This document shows positions 55,413-63,167 of a stretch of 64,000 nt of DNA, piece after piece. Position numbers and translations under genes: made by a program. The notes below the pieces were generated by a model. It made no database searches, was not told where the DNA came from, and saw nothing but the letters and a program-made list of their open reading frames with translations. This stretch comes from Cryobacterium frigoriphilum (GTDB taxonomy: Bacteria > Actinomycetota > Actinomycetes > Actinomycetales > Microbacteriaceae). The stretch lies in NCBI RefSeq assembly GCF_004403305.1, contig NZ_SOHE01000053.1:62001-126000 (forward strand), given 5' to 3'. Within the stretch, counting starts at the first letter, position 1, and each line of letters starts with the position of its first letter.

Positions 55413-55475
55413 CCGCGAGAGCGGGTGAATCGTCGGTCAGAACTGCTCTGACCGACGTTTCACCCGCTTTCGCGG
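55413..55475. repeat. Large palindrome, copy 2 of a dispersed element
   Basis: Arms 55413-55440 and 55448-55475 (28 bases, two mismatches, 7-base loop). The left arm shares its first 26 bases with the copy at 27341. Sits just past the 3' end of the short aldehyde dehydrogenase gene, so it may end that operon. Confidence 0.88.
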
Positions 55476-55500
55476 GAAGGTGGGAAGGCGGGACGAGAGG

Positions 55501-56355
55501 CTAGAGCAGGGACTTGGTGTGCCAGACCGTCTTGGTCTCGGTGAAGGCGAGGATACGCGCGAGAGAGGGCGCGGCATCCGGTTCGGGAGGGAGCACCCGC
55601 TTGAGGGTGTCGGCGGCCGCGATCTGCAGGTTGACCCAGTCGAGGGCGCCGGCTCCGAGCAGGTCGAGGGCGTTGACGTCGGCGTGGCTCGCGAGCCACG
55701 GCGCGATCTCGGCGGGTGAGCCGGTGAGAATGTTCACCACTCCCCCCGGCACGTCACTCGTGGCGAGCACCTCGCCGAGACTGATCGCGGTGAGCGGCGC
55801 CGTTTCGTGCGCGATGACCACGACGGTGTTGCCTGCCACGAGCGCCGGGGCGACCGCGCTGACGAAGCCGAGCAGCGAGCCGCCGGCCTGCGGGGCGACG
55901 ATGGCGACGACGCCGGTCGGTTCGGGCACCGAGAGGTTGAAGTACGGGCCGGAGACGGGGTTGGCGTTGCCGGCGACCTGCACGTACTTGTCGGCCCAGC
56001 CGGCGTACCAGACCCAGGCGTCGATCGCGTCGTCGACCTGGGCGGATGCCGCGGCCGCGCTGGCCCCCTCGGCCTGCATGATCTCGTCGATGAACTGCGC
56101 GCGGCGACCCTCGAGCAGTTCGGCGATGCGGTAGAGCACCTGACCGCGGTTGTACGCGGTGGCTCCCGACCAGCCCTTCAGTGCGGCGCGGGCCGCCACA
56201 ACGGCGTCACGGGCGTCTTTGCGGGAGCCCTTAGCTGCGTTGGCCAGAAAATCGCCGCCGGCGCTCGACACGGCGTAGACGCGGCCCGATTCGCTGCGCG
56301 GAAATTTGCCGCCGATGTAGAGCTTGTAGGTCTTGGGAACGGTCAGGCGGGTCAT
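55501..56355 (-). CDS. Truncated aldehyde dehydrogenase homologue
   Basis: 284 residues. It aligns with the NAD-binding half of aldehyde dehydrogenases (KLYIGGKFPRSESGR, WSGATAYNRGQVLYRIAELLE, PEPTGVVAIVAPQAGGSLLGFVSAVAPALVAGNTVVVI) but stops before any catalytic domain: no ELGGK Glu and no Cys loop. The frame is intact, without decay, and overlaps the full-length gene by ATGA, so it is a maintained partner protein and not a pseudogene. Such short homologues beside a full enzyme and deoC occur in other actinobacteria. It may stabilise or regulate the complete enzyme. Confidence 0.85.
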   Translation of the reverse strand: MTRLTVPKTYKLYIGGKFPRSESGRVYAVSSAGGDFLANAAKGSRKDARDAVVAARAALKGWSGATAYNRGQVLYRIAELLEGRRAQFIDEIMQAEGASAAAASAQVDDAIDAWVWYAGWADKYVQVAGNANPVSGPYFNLSVPEPTGVVAIVAPQAGGSLLGFVSAVAPALVAGNTVVVIAHETAPLTAISLGEVLATSDVPGGVVNILTGSPAEIAPWLASHADVNALDLLGAGALDWVNLQIAAADTLKRVLPPEPDAAPSLARILAFTETKTVWHTKSLL

Positions 56356-57923
56356 TTGGTGGCCTTCTTTCGGGCGGCGGCGGCCTTCTCGGTGGAAACC
56401 TTCTCGGTGGAGGCCTTGGCGGAGCCTGCCTTGGCGCTGATGGCGGCCGTCCTGGCCCGGCTGCCGGGGCGTGCCGCCGGCGCGAGGTAGGCGGCGAGTC
56501 CGTGGCGGCCGCCCTCGCGGCCGTAGCCGGATTCCTTGTAGCCGCCGAAGGGGCTGGCCGGGTCGAACTTATTGAAGGTGTTCGCCCAGATCACCCCGGC
56601 GCGCAGCTTGTCGGCGACGGCGAGGATACGGCTTCCCTTGTCGCTCCAGATTCCGGCGGACAGCCCGTATGGAGTGTTGTTGGCCTTGGCGATGGCCTCG
56701 GCGGGGGTGCGGAAGGTCAGCACCGACAGCACCGGGCCGAAGACCTCGTCACGGGCGATGCGGTGGCTGGTCGACACGTTGGTGAAGATGGTGGGCGCGA
56801 ACCAGAAACCGTTCTGCGGCAGCGCGCAGTCGGGGCTCCAGCGCTCGGCGCCCTCCTGCTCGCCGATGTCGGAGAGTTCCCGGATGCGCTGCAGCTGTTC
56901 GGCGCTGTTGATGGCACCGACGTCGGTGTTCTTGTCGAGCGGGTCACCGACGCGCAGCGTGCTCATGCGTGCCTTCAGCCGGTCGATGACCTCGTCGTGG
57001 ATGCTCTCCTGCACGAGCAGGCGACTGCCCGCGCAGCAGACGTGACCCTGATTGAAGAACACACCGCTGATGATGCCCTCGATGGCCTGGTCGATCGGGG
57101 CGTCGTCGAAGACGATGTTGGCGCCCTTGCCGCCGAGTTCGAGGGTGAGCTTCTTGCCGGTTCCGGCAACGGAGCGGGCGATCATGCGGCCCACGGCGGT
57201 GGATCCGGTGAAGGCGACCTTGTTGACGTCGGGGTGGTTGACGAGCGCCTGGCCGGTGGAGCCGGCGCCGGTGATGATGTTGACGACACCGGCCGGCAGG
57301 TCGGCCTGCTGCAGAATCTCGGCGAAGAGCAGCGCGGTCAGCGGTGTGGTCTCGGCGGGCTTGAGCACGACGGTATTGCCGGCGGCGAGCGCCGGGGCGA
57401 TCTTCCAAGCGAGCATCAGCAGCGGAAAGTTCCAGGGGATCACCTGGGCGGCGACTCCGAGGGCGGCCGGGTTCGGGCCGACCCCGGCGTAGTCGAGCTT
57501 GTCGGCCCAGCCGGCGTAGTAGAAGAACCAGGCGGCGGCGAGGGGAATGTCGACGTCGCGGCTCTCGGTGATCGGCTTGCCGTTGTCGAGGCTCTCGGCG
57601 ACGGCGAGTTCGCGGGCGCGTTCCTGCATCAGGCGCGCGATGCGGAACAGGTACTTTCCGCGGTCACTGCCCGACATGCGGGACCAGGTGCGATCGTAGG
57701 CGCGACGGGCGGCGGCGACGGCCGTGTCGACATCCGCTTCGTTGGCTGAGGCGATCATCGCGATCTGTTTCTCGGTGGCGGGAGAGATGGTCTGGAACGG
57801 TGTTCCGTTGCCGGGCTGAAAATCACCGTTGATGAAGAGGCCATAGTCGGGCTTGAGATTCAGCAGGGCGGTGGACTCCGGTGCCGGAGCGTAGTTCAGA
57901 AAGCTCGTACTGGAAAAGCTCAT
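56352..57923 (-). CDS. NAD-dependent aldehyde dehydrogenase
   Basis: 523 residues from ATG 57923. Full ALDH: PWNFPLLMLAWKIAPALAAGNTVVLKPAE, TGSTAVGRMI, LTLELGGKGANIVF (general-base Glu) and NQGHVCCAGSRL (catalytic Cys). The C-terminus adds an Ala/Lys-rich tail with a repeated STEK motif. In this operon it should oxidise acetaldehyde released by DeoC to acetate. It begins ten bases after the deoC stop. Confidence 0.93.
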   Translation of the reverse strand: MSFSSTSFLNYAPAPESTALLNLKPDYGLFINGDFQPGNGTPFQTISPATEKQIAMIASANEADVDTAVAAARRAYDRTWSRMSGSDRGKYLFRIARLMQERARELAVAESLDNGKPITESRDVDIPLAAAWFFYYAGWADKLDYAGVGPNPAALGVAAQVIPWNFPLLMLAWKIAPALAAGNTVVLKPAETTPLTALLFAEILQQADLPAGVVNIITGAGSTGQALVNHPDVNKVAFTGSTAVGRMIARSVAGTGKKLTLELGGKGANIVFDDAPIDQAIEGIISGVFFNQGHVCCAGSRLLVQESIHDEVIDRLKARMSTLRVGDPLDKNTDVGAINSAEQLQRIRELSDIGEQEGAERWSPDCALPQNGFWFAPTIFTNVSTSHRIARDEVFGPVLSVLTFRTPAEAIAKANNTPYGLSAGIWSDKGSRILAVADKLRAGVIWANTFNKFDPASPFGGYKESGYGREGGRHGLAAYLAPAARPGSRARTAAISAKAGSAKASTEKVSTEKAAAARKKATK

Positions 57924-57933
57924 GGTCGGTGTC

Positions 57934-58959
57934 CTAGTCAATCGTCACGTAGTCGGGTCCGGAGTAGTGTCCGGTGGTCATCTTCTGGCGCTGCAGCAGC
58001 ACGTCGTTGAGCAGGCTCGAGGCGCCGAAGCGGAACAGCTGCGGGGTGAGCCACTCCTCCCCCACGGTCTCGGCCACGGTGACCAGGTATTTGATCGCGT
58101 CCTTCGAGGTGCGGATGCCGCCGGCCGGCTTGACGCCGATCTTCACGCCGGTGAGGCGGTGCCAGTCCCGCACGACCTCGAGCATCGAGAGCGTCACCGG
58201 CAGGGTCGCCGCGGGCGCGACCTTGCCGGTGGACGTCTTAATGAAGTCCCCGCCGGCGAGGATCGCGAGCCAGGAGGCCCGGCGCACATTGTCGTAGGTG
58301 TTGAGTTCGCCGGTCTCGAGGATCACCTTGAGGTGGGCGTCGGCGCCGTCTGCACGGGCGCAGGCCGCCTTCACGGCGACGATCTCGTCGTAGACCTGGC
58401 CGTAGCGGCCGGACAGGAACGCGCCGCGGTCGATGACCATGTCGATTTCATCGGCCCCGGCGCTGACCGCGTCGGCGACATCGGCGAGCTTCACGGCGAG
58501 GGAGGCCCGCCCGCTCGGGAACGCGGTGGCGACGGCGGCGACGCGGATGCCGGCATCCGGCGTCTCGGGGGTGCGCGCCGAGTGCGCTGCGCCGAGGGCT
58601 TCGACGGCCACGGAGACCATGTCGCCGTAGACGCAGACGGCCGCGACGCGCGGGCAGTCCGGGCTGCTCGGGTCGGGTGAGACGGCCTTGCTGACGAGGG
58701 AGCGCACCTTGCCGTGGGTGTCGGCGCCCTCGAGGGTCGTGAGGTCGATGAGACTGATGATCGTGTCGATCGCCCACCGCTTGGAGCTCGTCTTGATCGA
58801 GCGGGTACCGAGGCCGGCGGCGCGGGCTTCGAGGCCGACCGCGTCGATCCCGGGGATTCCGTGCAGGTAGCGGCGCAGGTTCGCGTCGGTCGCTTCGCCG
58901 CCGAGAAGCGTCGTCGTGCGCTCCCGGGTGGCCAGCTCGGCGGATGCCGGTGAAGTCAT
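57934..58959 (-). CDS. deoC: Deoxyribose-phosphate aldolase
   Basis: 341 residues from ATG 58959, with AAAGGA upstream; a GTG at 58989 overlapping the regulator stop is an alternative. Class I aldolase splitting 2-deoxyribose 5-phosphate into glyceraldehyde 3-phosphate and acetaldehyde. Schiff-base Lys241 in GGDFIKTSTGK, second Lys in GVKPAGGIR, and EIDMVIDRGAFLSG. It is longer than the 220-residue E. coli enzyme, with an N-terminal extension typical of this actinobacterial type. Confidence 0.94.
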   Translation of the reverse strand: MTSPASAELATRERTTTLLGGEATDANLRRYLHGIPGIDAVGLEARAAGLGTRSIKTSSKRWAIDTIISLIDLTTLEGADTHGKVRSLVSKAVSPDPSSPDCPRVAAVCVYGDMVSVAVEALGAAHSARTPETPDAGIRVAAVATAFPSGRASLAVKLADVADAVSAGADEIDMVIDRGAFLSGRYGQVYDEIVAVKAACARADGADAHLKVILETGELNTYDNVRRASWLAILAGGDFIKTSTGKVAPAATLPVTLSMLEVVRDWHRLTGVKIGVKPAGGIRTSKDAIKYLVTVAETVGEEWLTPQLFRFGASSLLNDVLLQRQKMTTGHYSGPDYVTID

Positions 58960-58985
58960 GGGGTGTCCTTTGGAGTCGGTGGCGG

Positions 58986-60008
58986 TCACGAAAAGTTGGG
59001 GTTGGCCTCGACGGCGGAGGCCGGTGCCGCTGCTGATGCCGGGTCGAGCAGGGCCAGGGCGGTGTCCTCGTCGGTCACGAGCACCGTGCAGAGCCCGCTG
59101 ACAACGACGGCGCGGGCGATCTCATGCTTCGCCGCACCGGAAATGACGGCGATCGTCACGGCCGCGGCGCGCAGCTGCTGCAGACGGATGCCGAGGGTGC
59201 GGTCGTCGAGTTCGGCGTCGACAATATCGCCGCGCGCGTTGATGTAGCGGCCGACGACATCCCCGACGGCGCCGTGCGCGACGAGCGCCGCCATCTCGTC
59301 GACACTCAGATAGCCGCTGGCCACGTGCACCGAGTTCTCGTCGGCCTGCCCGGCGCTGAACAGGTAGGCGGACGCACCGGCCGCCTCGGCCAACACCGCG
59401 GCCACGGTACGGTCGGATTCGATCGCGAGGCGGGTCTCCCGACGTTCCAGAATGGCCGGGCTCGGCAGCAGGGTCGCCGTTCCGGCCCCCTTCTGGGCGA
59501 TCGCGACGGCCGCCTGCGCCGCGACGCCGGCGCTGCGGGTGAGGCTGACGCTGCCGTTGATCTGCACGACCGCGACCCCGTGGGCCCAGCCCTGGCCGAG
59601 GTGATGGGCCACGGCGTGCAGGGTATGGCCCCAGCTGACGCCGAGGGTGCGGGGCGCGGGTCGCAGGGCGGTCAGGTACTCCGCCGCGGCATGGGCGGTG
59701 CGCGACTGCAGCTCCACGGCCGCCGCGGCCGCGTTGTCGAAGGCGTCGATGCCGGCCGTGGAGACGACGATCGCGTCGTGCAGGCCGATCTTTTCGCGCA
59801 GCCGACGCTCCAGGGCGGGGCGGCGGGCCCGCGGGTGCACGATTTCGATGCGGATGAAGCCGCTTGCCTTGGCCTGGGCGATCAGTCGGCCGACCTTCCA
59901 CCGCGTGAGGCTGAGGATCAGACCGATCTCGTCCTGGGTCTTGTTCTCTTCGTAGTACAGCTCGGCGGCGCGAATCGAGAGCAGCTCGTCGGAGTCGACA
60001 TCGATCAT
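58986..60008 (-). CDS. SorC/DeoR-type sugar-binding transcriptional regulator
   Basis: 340 residues. N-terminal HTH (RAAELYYEENKTQDEIGLILSLTRWKVGRLIAQAKASGFI) and a C-terminal phosphosugar-binding domain with LGVSWGHTLHAVA and INARGDIVD. Members like Bacillus DeoR repress nucleoside or pentose genes until deoxyribose 5-phosphate binds. It starts the operon with deoC and the two ALDH genes, so autoregulation through the palindrome at 60087-60100 is likely (inference). Confidence 0.92.
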   Translation of the reverse strand: MIDVDSDELLSIRAAELYYEENKTQDEIGLILSLTRWKVGRLIAQAKASGFIRIEIVHPRARRPALERRLREKIGLHDAIVVSTAGIDAFDNAAAAAVELQSRTAHAAAEYLTALRPAPRTLGVSWGHTLHAVAHHLGQGWAHGVAVVQINGSVSLTRSAGVAAQAAVAIAQKGAGTATLLPSPAILERRETRLAIESDRTVAAVLAEAAGASAYLFSAGQADENSVHVASGYLSVDEMAALVAHGAVGDVVGRYINARGDIVDAELDDRTLGIRLQQLRAAAVTIAVISGAAKHEIARAVVVSGLCTVLVTDEDTALALLDPASAAAPASAVEANPNFS

Positions 60009-60086
60009 CCGTTTTCTCCCGTCAGGCCTGCGTGTGTCCCCAGCCTAGGTCGCCCCCACCACCTCAGCAACAGCTGTGGGGAATCT

Positions 60087-60100
60087 TGCTCAAATGAGCA
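60087..60100. promoter_or_regulatory. Candidate SorC-type operator, TGCTCA-AA-TGAGCA
   Basis: A perfect 6-2-6 palindrome in the 136-base gap between the SorC regulator and the divergent ROK gene, 79 bases from the first start codon and 44 from the second. The site could control both transcripts. Confidence 0.5.
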
Positions 60101-60144
60101 CGATTGATCGATCCGCGCGCGCAGGCACGAACTATGCTCGGAGC

Positions 60145-61077
60145 ATGCAGCCCAGCTACGCTCTCGCAGTCGACTTCGGTGGCACCAAGGTCGAGGCCGC
60201 GCTCGTCGACGACAGCGGCCTCGTGCTCAACAACTCCCGGCACCGCGCACCGACCGGCCCGGCCGCCAGCAGCCACGAGCTCACGCTCAGCGTCGGCCAG
60301 GTCGTATCCCGGGCCCGCAGCGCGCTGCCCGCCGACTCGCTGCTGGCCGGCATCGGAATCGGCTGCGCGGGGCCGATCGTGGTATCCGATGGCACCATCT
60401 CACCGCTCAATCTTCCGGTCTGGCGCGGTTTTCCGCTGCTCGATCTGGTGCAGGGACTGGTACCGGATGCCCCAGCCCGCCTGCGCCTCGACGGCCTCTG
60501 CATCGCCCTCGCCGAACACTGGGTCGGAGCCGGACAGGGCATCGACAATCTCATGGGCATGATCGTCTCCACCGGCGTGGGCGGCGGCCTGATCGTGGGC
60601 GGCACGGCCGTCACCGGGCCGAGCGGCAATGCCGGTCACATCGGACACATCGAGGTCGGCGGCTTCGACGACCTCTGCGCCTGCGGCGGCACCGGCTGTC
60701 TCGAAGCCGTGGCCTCCGGTCCCAAAACGGTCGCCTGGGCCCGCGATCAGGGCTTCGCCGGCTTCACCGGGGAGGACCTCGCGGCCGCGTATGCGGCCGG
60801 CAATGACATCGCCCAGCGCGCGGTGCGCCGCAGCGGGCGCGCGCTCGGACAGGCCATCGCATCCGCCACCAACCTGCTCGACCTCGATCTCGTGGCCGTG
60901 GGCGGCGGATTCAGCCACGTCACGCCCGACCTGTTCCGGTTTGCCCGCGAGGCCATCGCCGAGCGCACCGCCTTCGCCTTCGCGACCCGGGTGCGGGTCG
61001 TGCCCTCAGCGCTCTCCGGCGAGGGGCCGCTGATCGGTGCCGCCGCCCTCGTGCACCGGGCCGCTCTGGTGGCCTGA
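60145..61077 (+). CDS. ROK-family sugar kinase (glucokinase-like)
   Basis: 310 residues from ATG 60145. ATP phosphate loop DFGGTKVEAALVD, GIGIGCAGPI, STGVGGGLI, GHIGHIEV and the ROK zinc motif CACGGTGCLE. It lacks the HTH of ROK repressors, so it is a kinase acting on glucose or another hexose/aminohexose. Divergent from the deo operon and possibly under the same operator, which hints at joint use with deoxyribose or nucleoside sugars. Its TGA abuts the stop of the MFS gene. Confidence 0.9.
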   Translation: MQPSYALAVDFGGTKVEAALVDDSGLVLNNSRHRAPTGPAASSHELTLSVGQVVSRARSALPADSLLAGIGIGCAGPIVVSDGTISPLNLPVWRGFPLLDLVQGLVPDAPARLRLDGLCIALAEHWVGAGQGIDNLMGMIVSTGVGGGLIVGGTAVTGPSGNAGHIGHIEVGGFDDLCACGGTGCLEAVASGPKTVAWARDQGFAGFTGEDLAAAYAAGNDIAQRAVRRSGRALGQAIASATNLLDLDLVAVGGGFSHVTPDLFRFAREAIAERTAFAFATRVRVVPSALSGEGPLIGAAALVHRAALVA

Positions 61078-62301
61078 TCAGCCGCGGGCGAGGTCGTCTT
61101 CAAGCATGTGCGGGCGGTTGATCACGGCCCCGGCGATCGTCACGAGCAGCGCCGTGGCCAGCAGAAAGAGCAGCGGCCAGGTCCAGGCCCCGGTGAGCTC
61201 GTGCAGCAGTGCCATCGCCAGCGGACCGATGGCCCCGATGAGGTATCCGACGCTCTGCACGAATCCGCTCAGGGCAACCGCGCCCTCGTGGGTGCGGGTT
61301 CGCAGGTTGATGAGCACGAGCGCGAGCGGAAAGAACAGCGGTCCGAGCCCGGCCAAACTGACCCACAGCCAGGTCAGGGTGTCGGGAATGAGCAGCAGCC
61401 CGAGGTCACCGACGACGAAGAACACGACGCCGAGGTAGACCAGCAGCCCCACATTCTTCAGGCGCGCGGTGAGCGCGGGAATGATCACAGCGCACGGAAA
61501 ACCCATCGCGGCATAGAGCGACAGCATGACGCCGGCCTCCGTGGGGCTGACGTCGGCCCGGTCGATGAGCAGTTGCGGCAGCCAGGCGAACATCGCGTAG
61601 GCGTTCAGGGAGCTCGCCGCAAAGACCACCGCGATCGCCCACGCGATCGAGGAGCCCCAGATGCGGCGCAGAATCGTGGCGTCGGCCTCCTCGACGCGCG
61701 GGTCGGCCGGCGCCCGCCGGTGCCGCACGATCATCGTCACCCAGGGCACGAGGGCGAAGAGCGTCAGCACGCCCCAGAGGCCGAGCGAGACCCGCCAGCC
61801 GGCGGCATCAGCTATCGGAACGGCCACGAGCGGCGGAATCAGGGCGCTGAGTGAGACGACGGTGACGTAGAGCGACGTCACGAGGCCGATGCGGTCGGGA
61901 AAGTACTTCTTGACCAGGGGCGGCAGTATCACGTTGGCCACCCCGAGCCCGGCAAAGGTTGCCACGCTCGCCGCAATGAACCAGCCGAACGACCCGGCGC
62001 CGCCGCGCCCGGCGTGACCGATCATGAGGGCGATCAGGGCGAGAACCAGCACCCGTTCGAGGCTGAGCCGTCGCGTGAGCATCGGGGTGACAATGCCGAA
62101 GAGCGCGAAACACAGCGGTGGCAGCATGCCGAGCAGCCCGAGGGCCACCGAGCCGAGCGGAATGTCGACCTCGACGAGCGAGACGATGGGTGACAGCGCC
62201 GCGACCGCGGTACGCAGGCTCGATGCCACGAGAAGAATGCCGAGCAGTGCGAGCACTCGCCCCGACCAGAGACGGCGGGTCGGAAAGGCGGCGTCGGTCA
62301 C
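61078..62301 (-). CDS. MFS transporter of the CynX/NimT family
   Basis: 407 residues, 12 helices. SLRTAVAALSPIV in helix 1-2 and the RLSLERVLVLALIALMIGHAGR loop are CynX-like; these carriers move cyanate, nitroimidazole or other small anions and drugs. The stop codon touches the stop of the convergent ROK gene with no gap (TGATCA). Followed upstream by a 126-base gap to the TetR gene, which runs the same way and could regulate it. Confidence 0.87.
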   Translation of the reverse strand: MTDAAFPTRRLWSGRVLALLGILLVASSLRTAVAALSPIVSLVEVDIPLGSVALGLLGMLPPLCFALFGIVTPMLTRRLSLERVLVLALIALMIGHAGRGGAGSFGWFIAASVATFAGLGVANVILPPLVKKYFPDRIGLVTSLYVTVVSLSALIPPLVAVPIADAAGWRVSLGLWGVLTLFALVPWVTMIVRHRRAPADPRVEEADATILRRIWGSSIAWAIAVVFAASSLNAYAMFAWLPQLLIDRADVSPTEAGVMLSLYAAMGFPCAVIIPALTARLKNVGLLVYLGVVFFVVGDLGLLLIPDTLTWLWVSLAGLGPLFFPLALVLINLRTRTHEGAVALSGFVQSVGYLIGAIGPLAMALLHELTGAWTWPLLFLLATALLVTIAGAVINRPHMLEDDLARG

Positions 62302-62427
62302 CGGGTAAGTCTATGGTTGGGCGACGGCCGGTCTCGCCACTCGGCACCGCTGCACGGCCGCTGGGCTCGCTTGCGGCACCCCTGGGACGCCGCACAGCCT
62401 CGCGCGGGCGCGGCGACCGGTTGAGCT

Positions 62428-63084
62428 CTACCCGCCGCTCGTACCGTGACGCGACGCGCGGATGCGCTCGGGCAGGGCGAGCAGATCGGCCAGACGATCG
62501 GCCGGCGCCAGCCCCGGCAGCAGCATGCCCCACATCTCCACCAGGCGCTGCTGGATGTCTTCCCGACGGGTGAGCACGTCGGACACGACCTGCACGCCGG
62601 TGAAGGCGGAAATGATGAAGTGAGCCGCCGTGCAGACCTCGACGGTGTCGGTAATGTCGCCCTCGGCCTGGCCCCGGCGCAGGAATTCCTCGGCGGCCTT
62701 CATCCAGTCCAGGTAGGGAGCGTCAACGGGTGAGTCGAAGTTGGCGGCCTCGATCGTGAGCCGTACCCCCGCGCTGACGACGGGATTGTTGTGAAGCTGA
62801 TCGGCGATTTCGAGGGACATCACGATCATGGCGTCGATCCCGCGCATGTGGGCCTCGAGCAGGTCCCGCCCGATCGCGGAGGATGACTCGTGCTGGGCCT
62901 CGATGATGGCGCGGGCCAGCGCTTCTTTCGAGTCGAAGTGAAAGTAGAGCGCACCCTTGGTGACGCCCGCCTCGGCGCAGACGTCGGCCAGCGAGGTGCT
63001 CCCATAACCGTGCTGCTGAAATACGGCTGCCGCGCCGCGGATGATCGCCGCCCGGGTGACGACAGCTCGAGCCTGTTGTGCCAC
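62428..63084 (-). CDS. TetR-family regulator, ScbR/gamma-butyrolactone-receptor-like
   Basis: 218 residues. HTH region AVVTRAAIIRGAAAVFQQHGYGSTSLADVCAEAGVTKGALYFHFDSKEALARAII has the pattern of ScbR/ArpA-type receptors (TKGALYFHF.SKE.LA..I). The ligand domain is diverse. In Streptomyces such receptors sense butyrolactones and control antibiotic genes; no AfsA-type synthase is in the window. Possible targets are itself and the MFS gene next to it. A 12-base palindrome lies 39 bases before the start. Confidence 0.88.
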   Translation of the reverse strand: MAQQARAVVTRAAIIRGAAAVFQQHGYGSTSLADVCAEAGVTKGALYFHFDSKEALARAIIEAQHESSSAIGRDLLEAHMRGIDAMIVMSLEIADQLHNNPVVSAGVRLTIEAANFDSPVDAPYLDWMKAAEEFLRRGQAEGDITDTVEVCTAAHFIISAFTGVQVVSDVLTRREDIQQRLVEMWGMLLPGLAPADRLADLLALPERIRASRHGTSGG

Positions 63085-63122
63085 TGCTACTCCTCGTTCG
63101 AATTTACTCGACTTAGACTAGC

Positions 63123-63134
63123 GGGTCGCGACCC
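63123..63134. promoter_or_regulatory. GGGTCGCGACCC palindrome before the TetR gene
   Basis: Perfect 12-base palindrome in the 83-base gap between ribF and the TetR gene. It could be the autoregulatory operator or part of a ribF terminator; there is no T run. Confidence 0.4.
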
Positions 63135-63167
63135 CACAAAATACAGGCTGATAGGTATGGTCGGGAC

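Noticed and set aside
55501..56355. Aldehyde dehydrogenase pseudogene
   Set aside because: The frame is intact, translationally coupled, and no remnant of the missing catalytic half follows, so it is a stable short protein.
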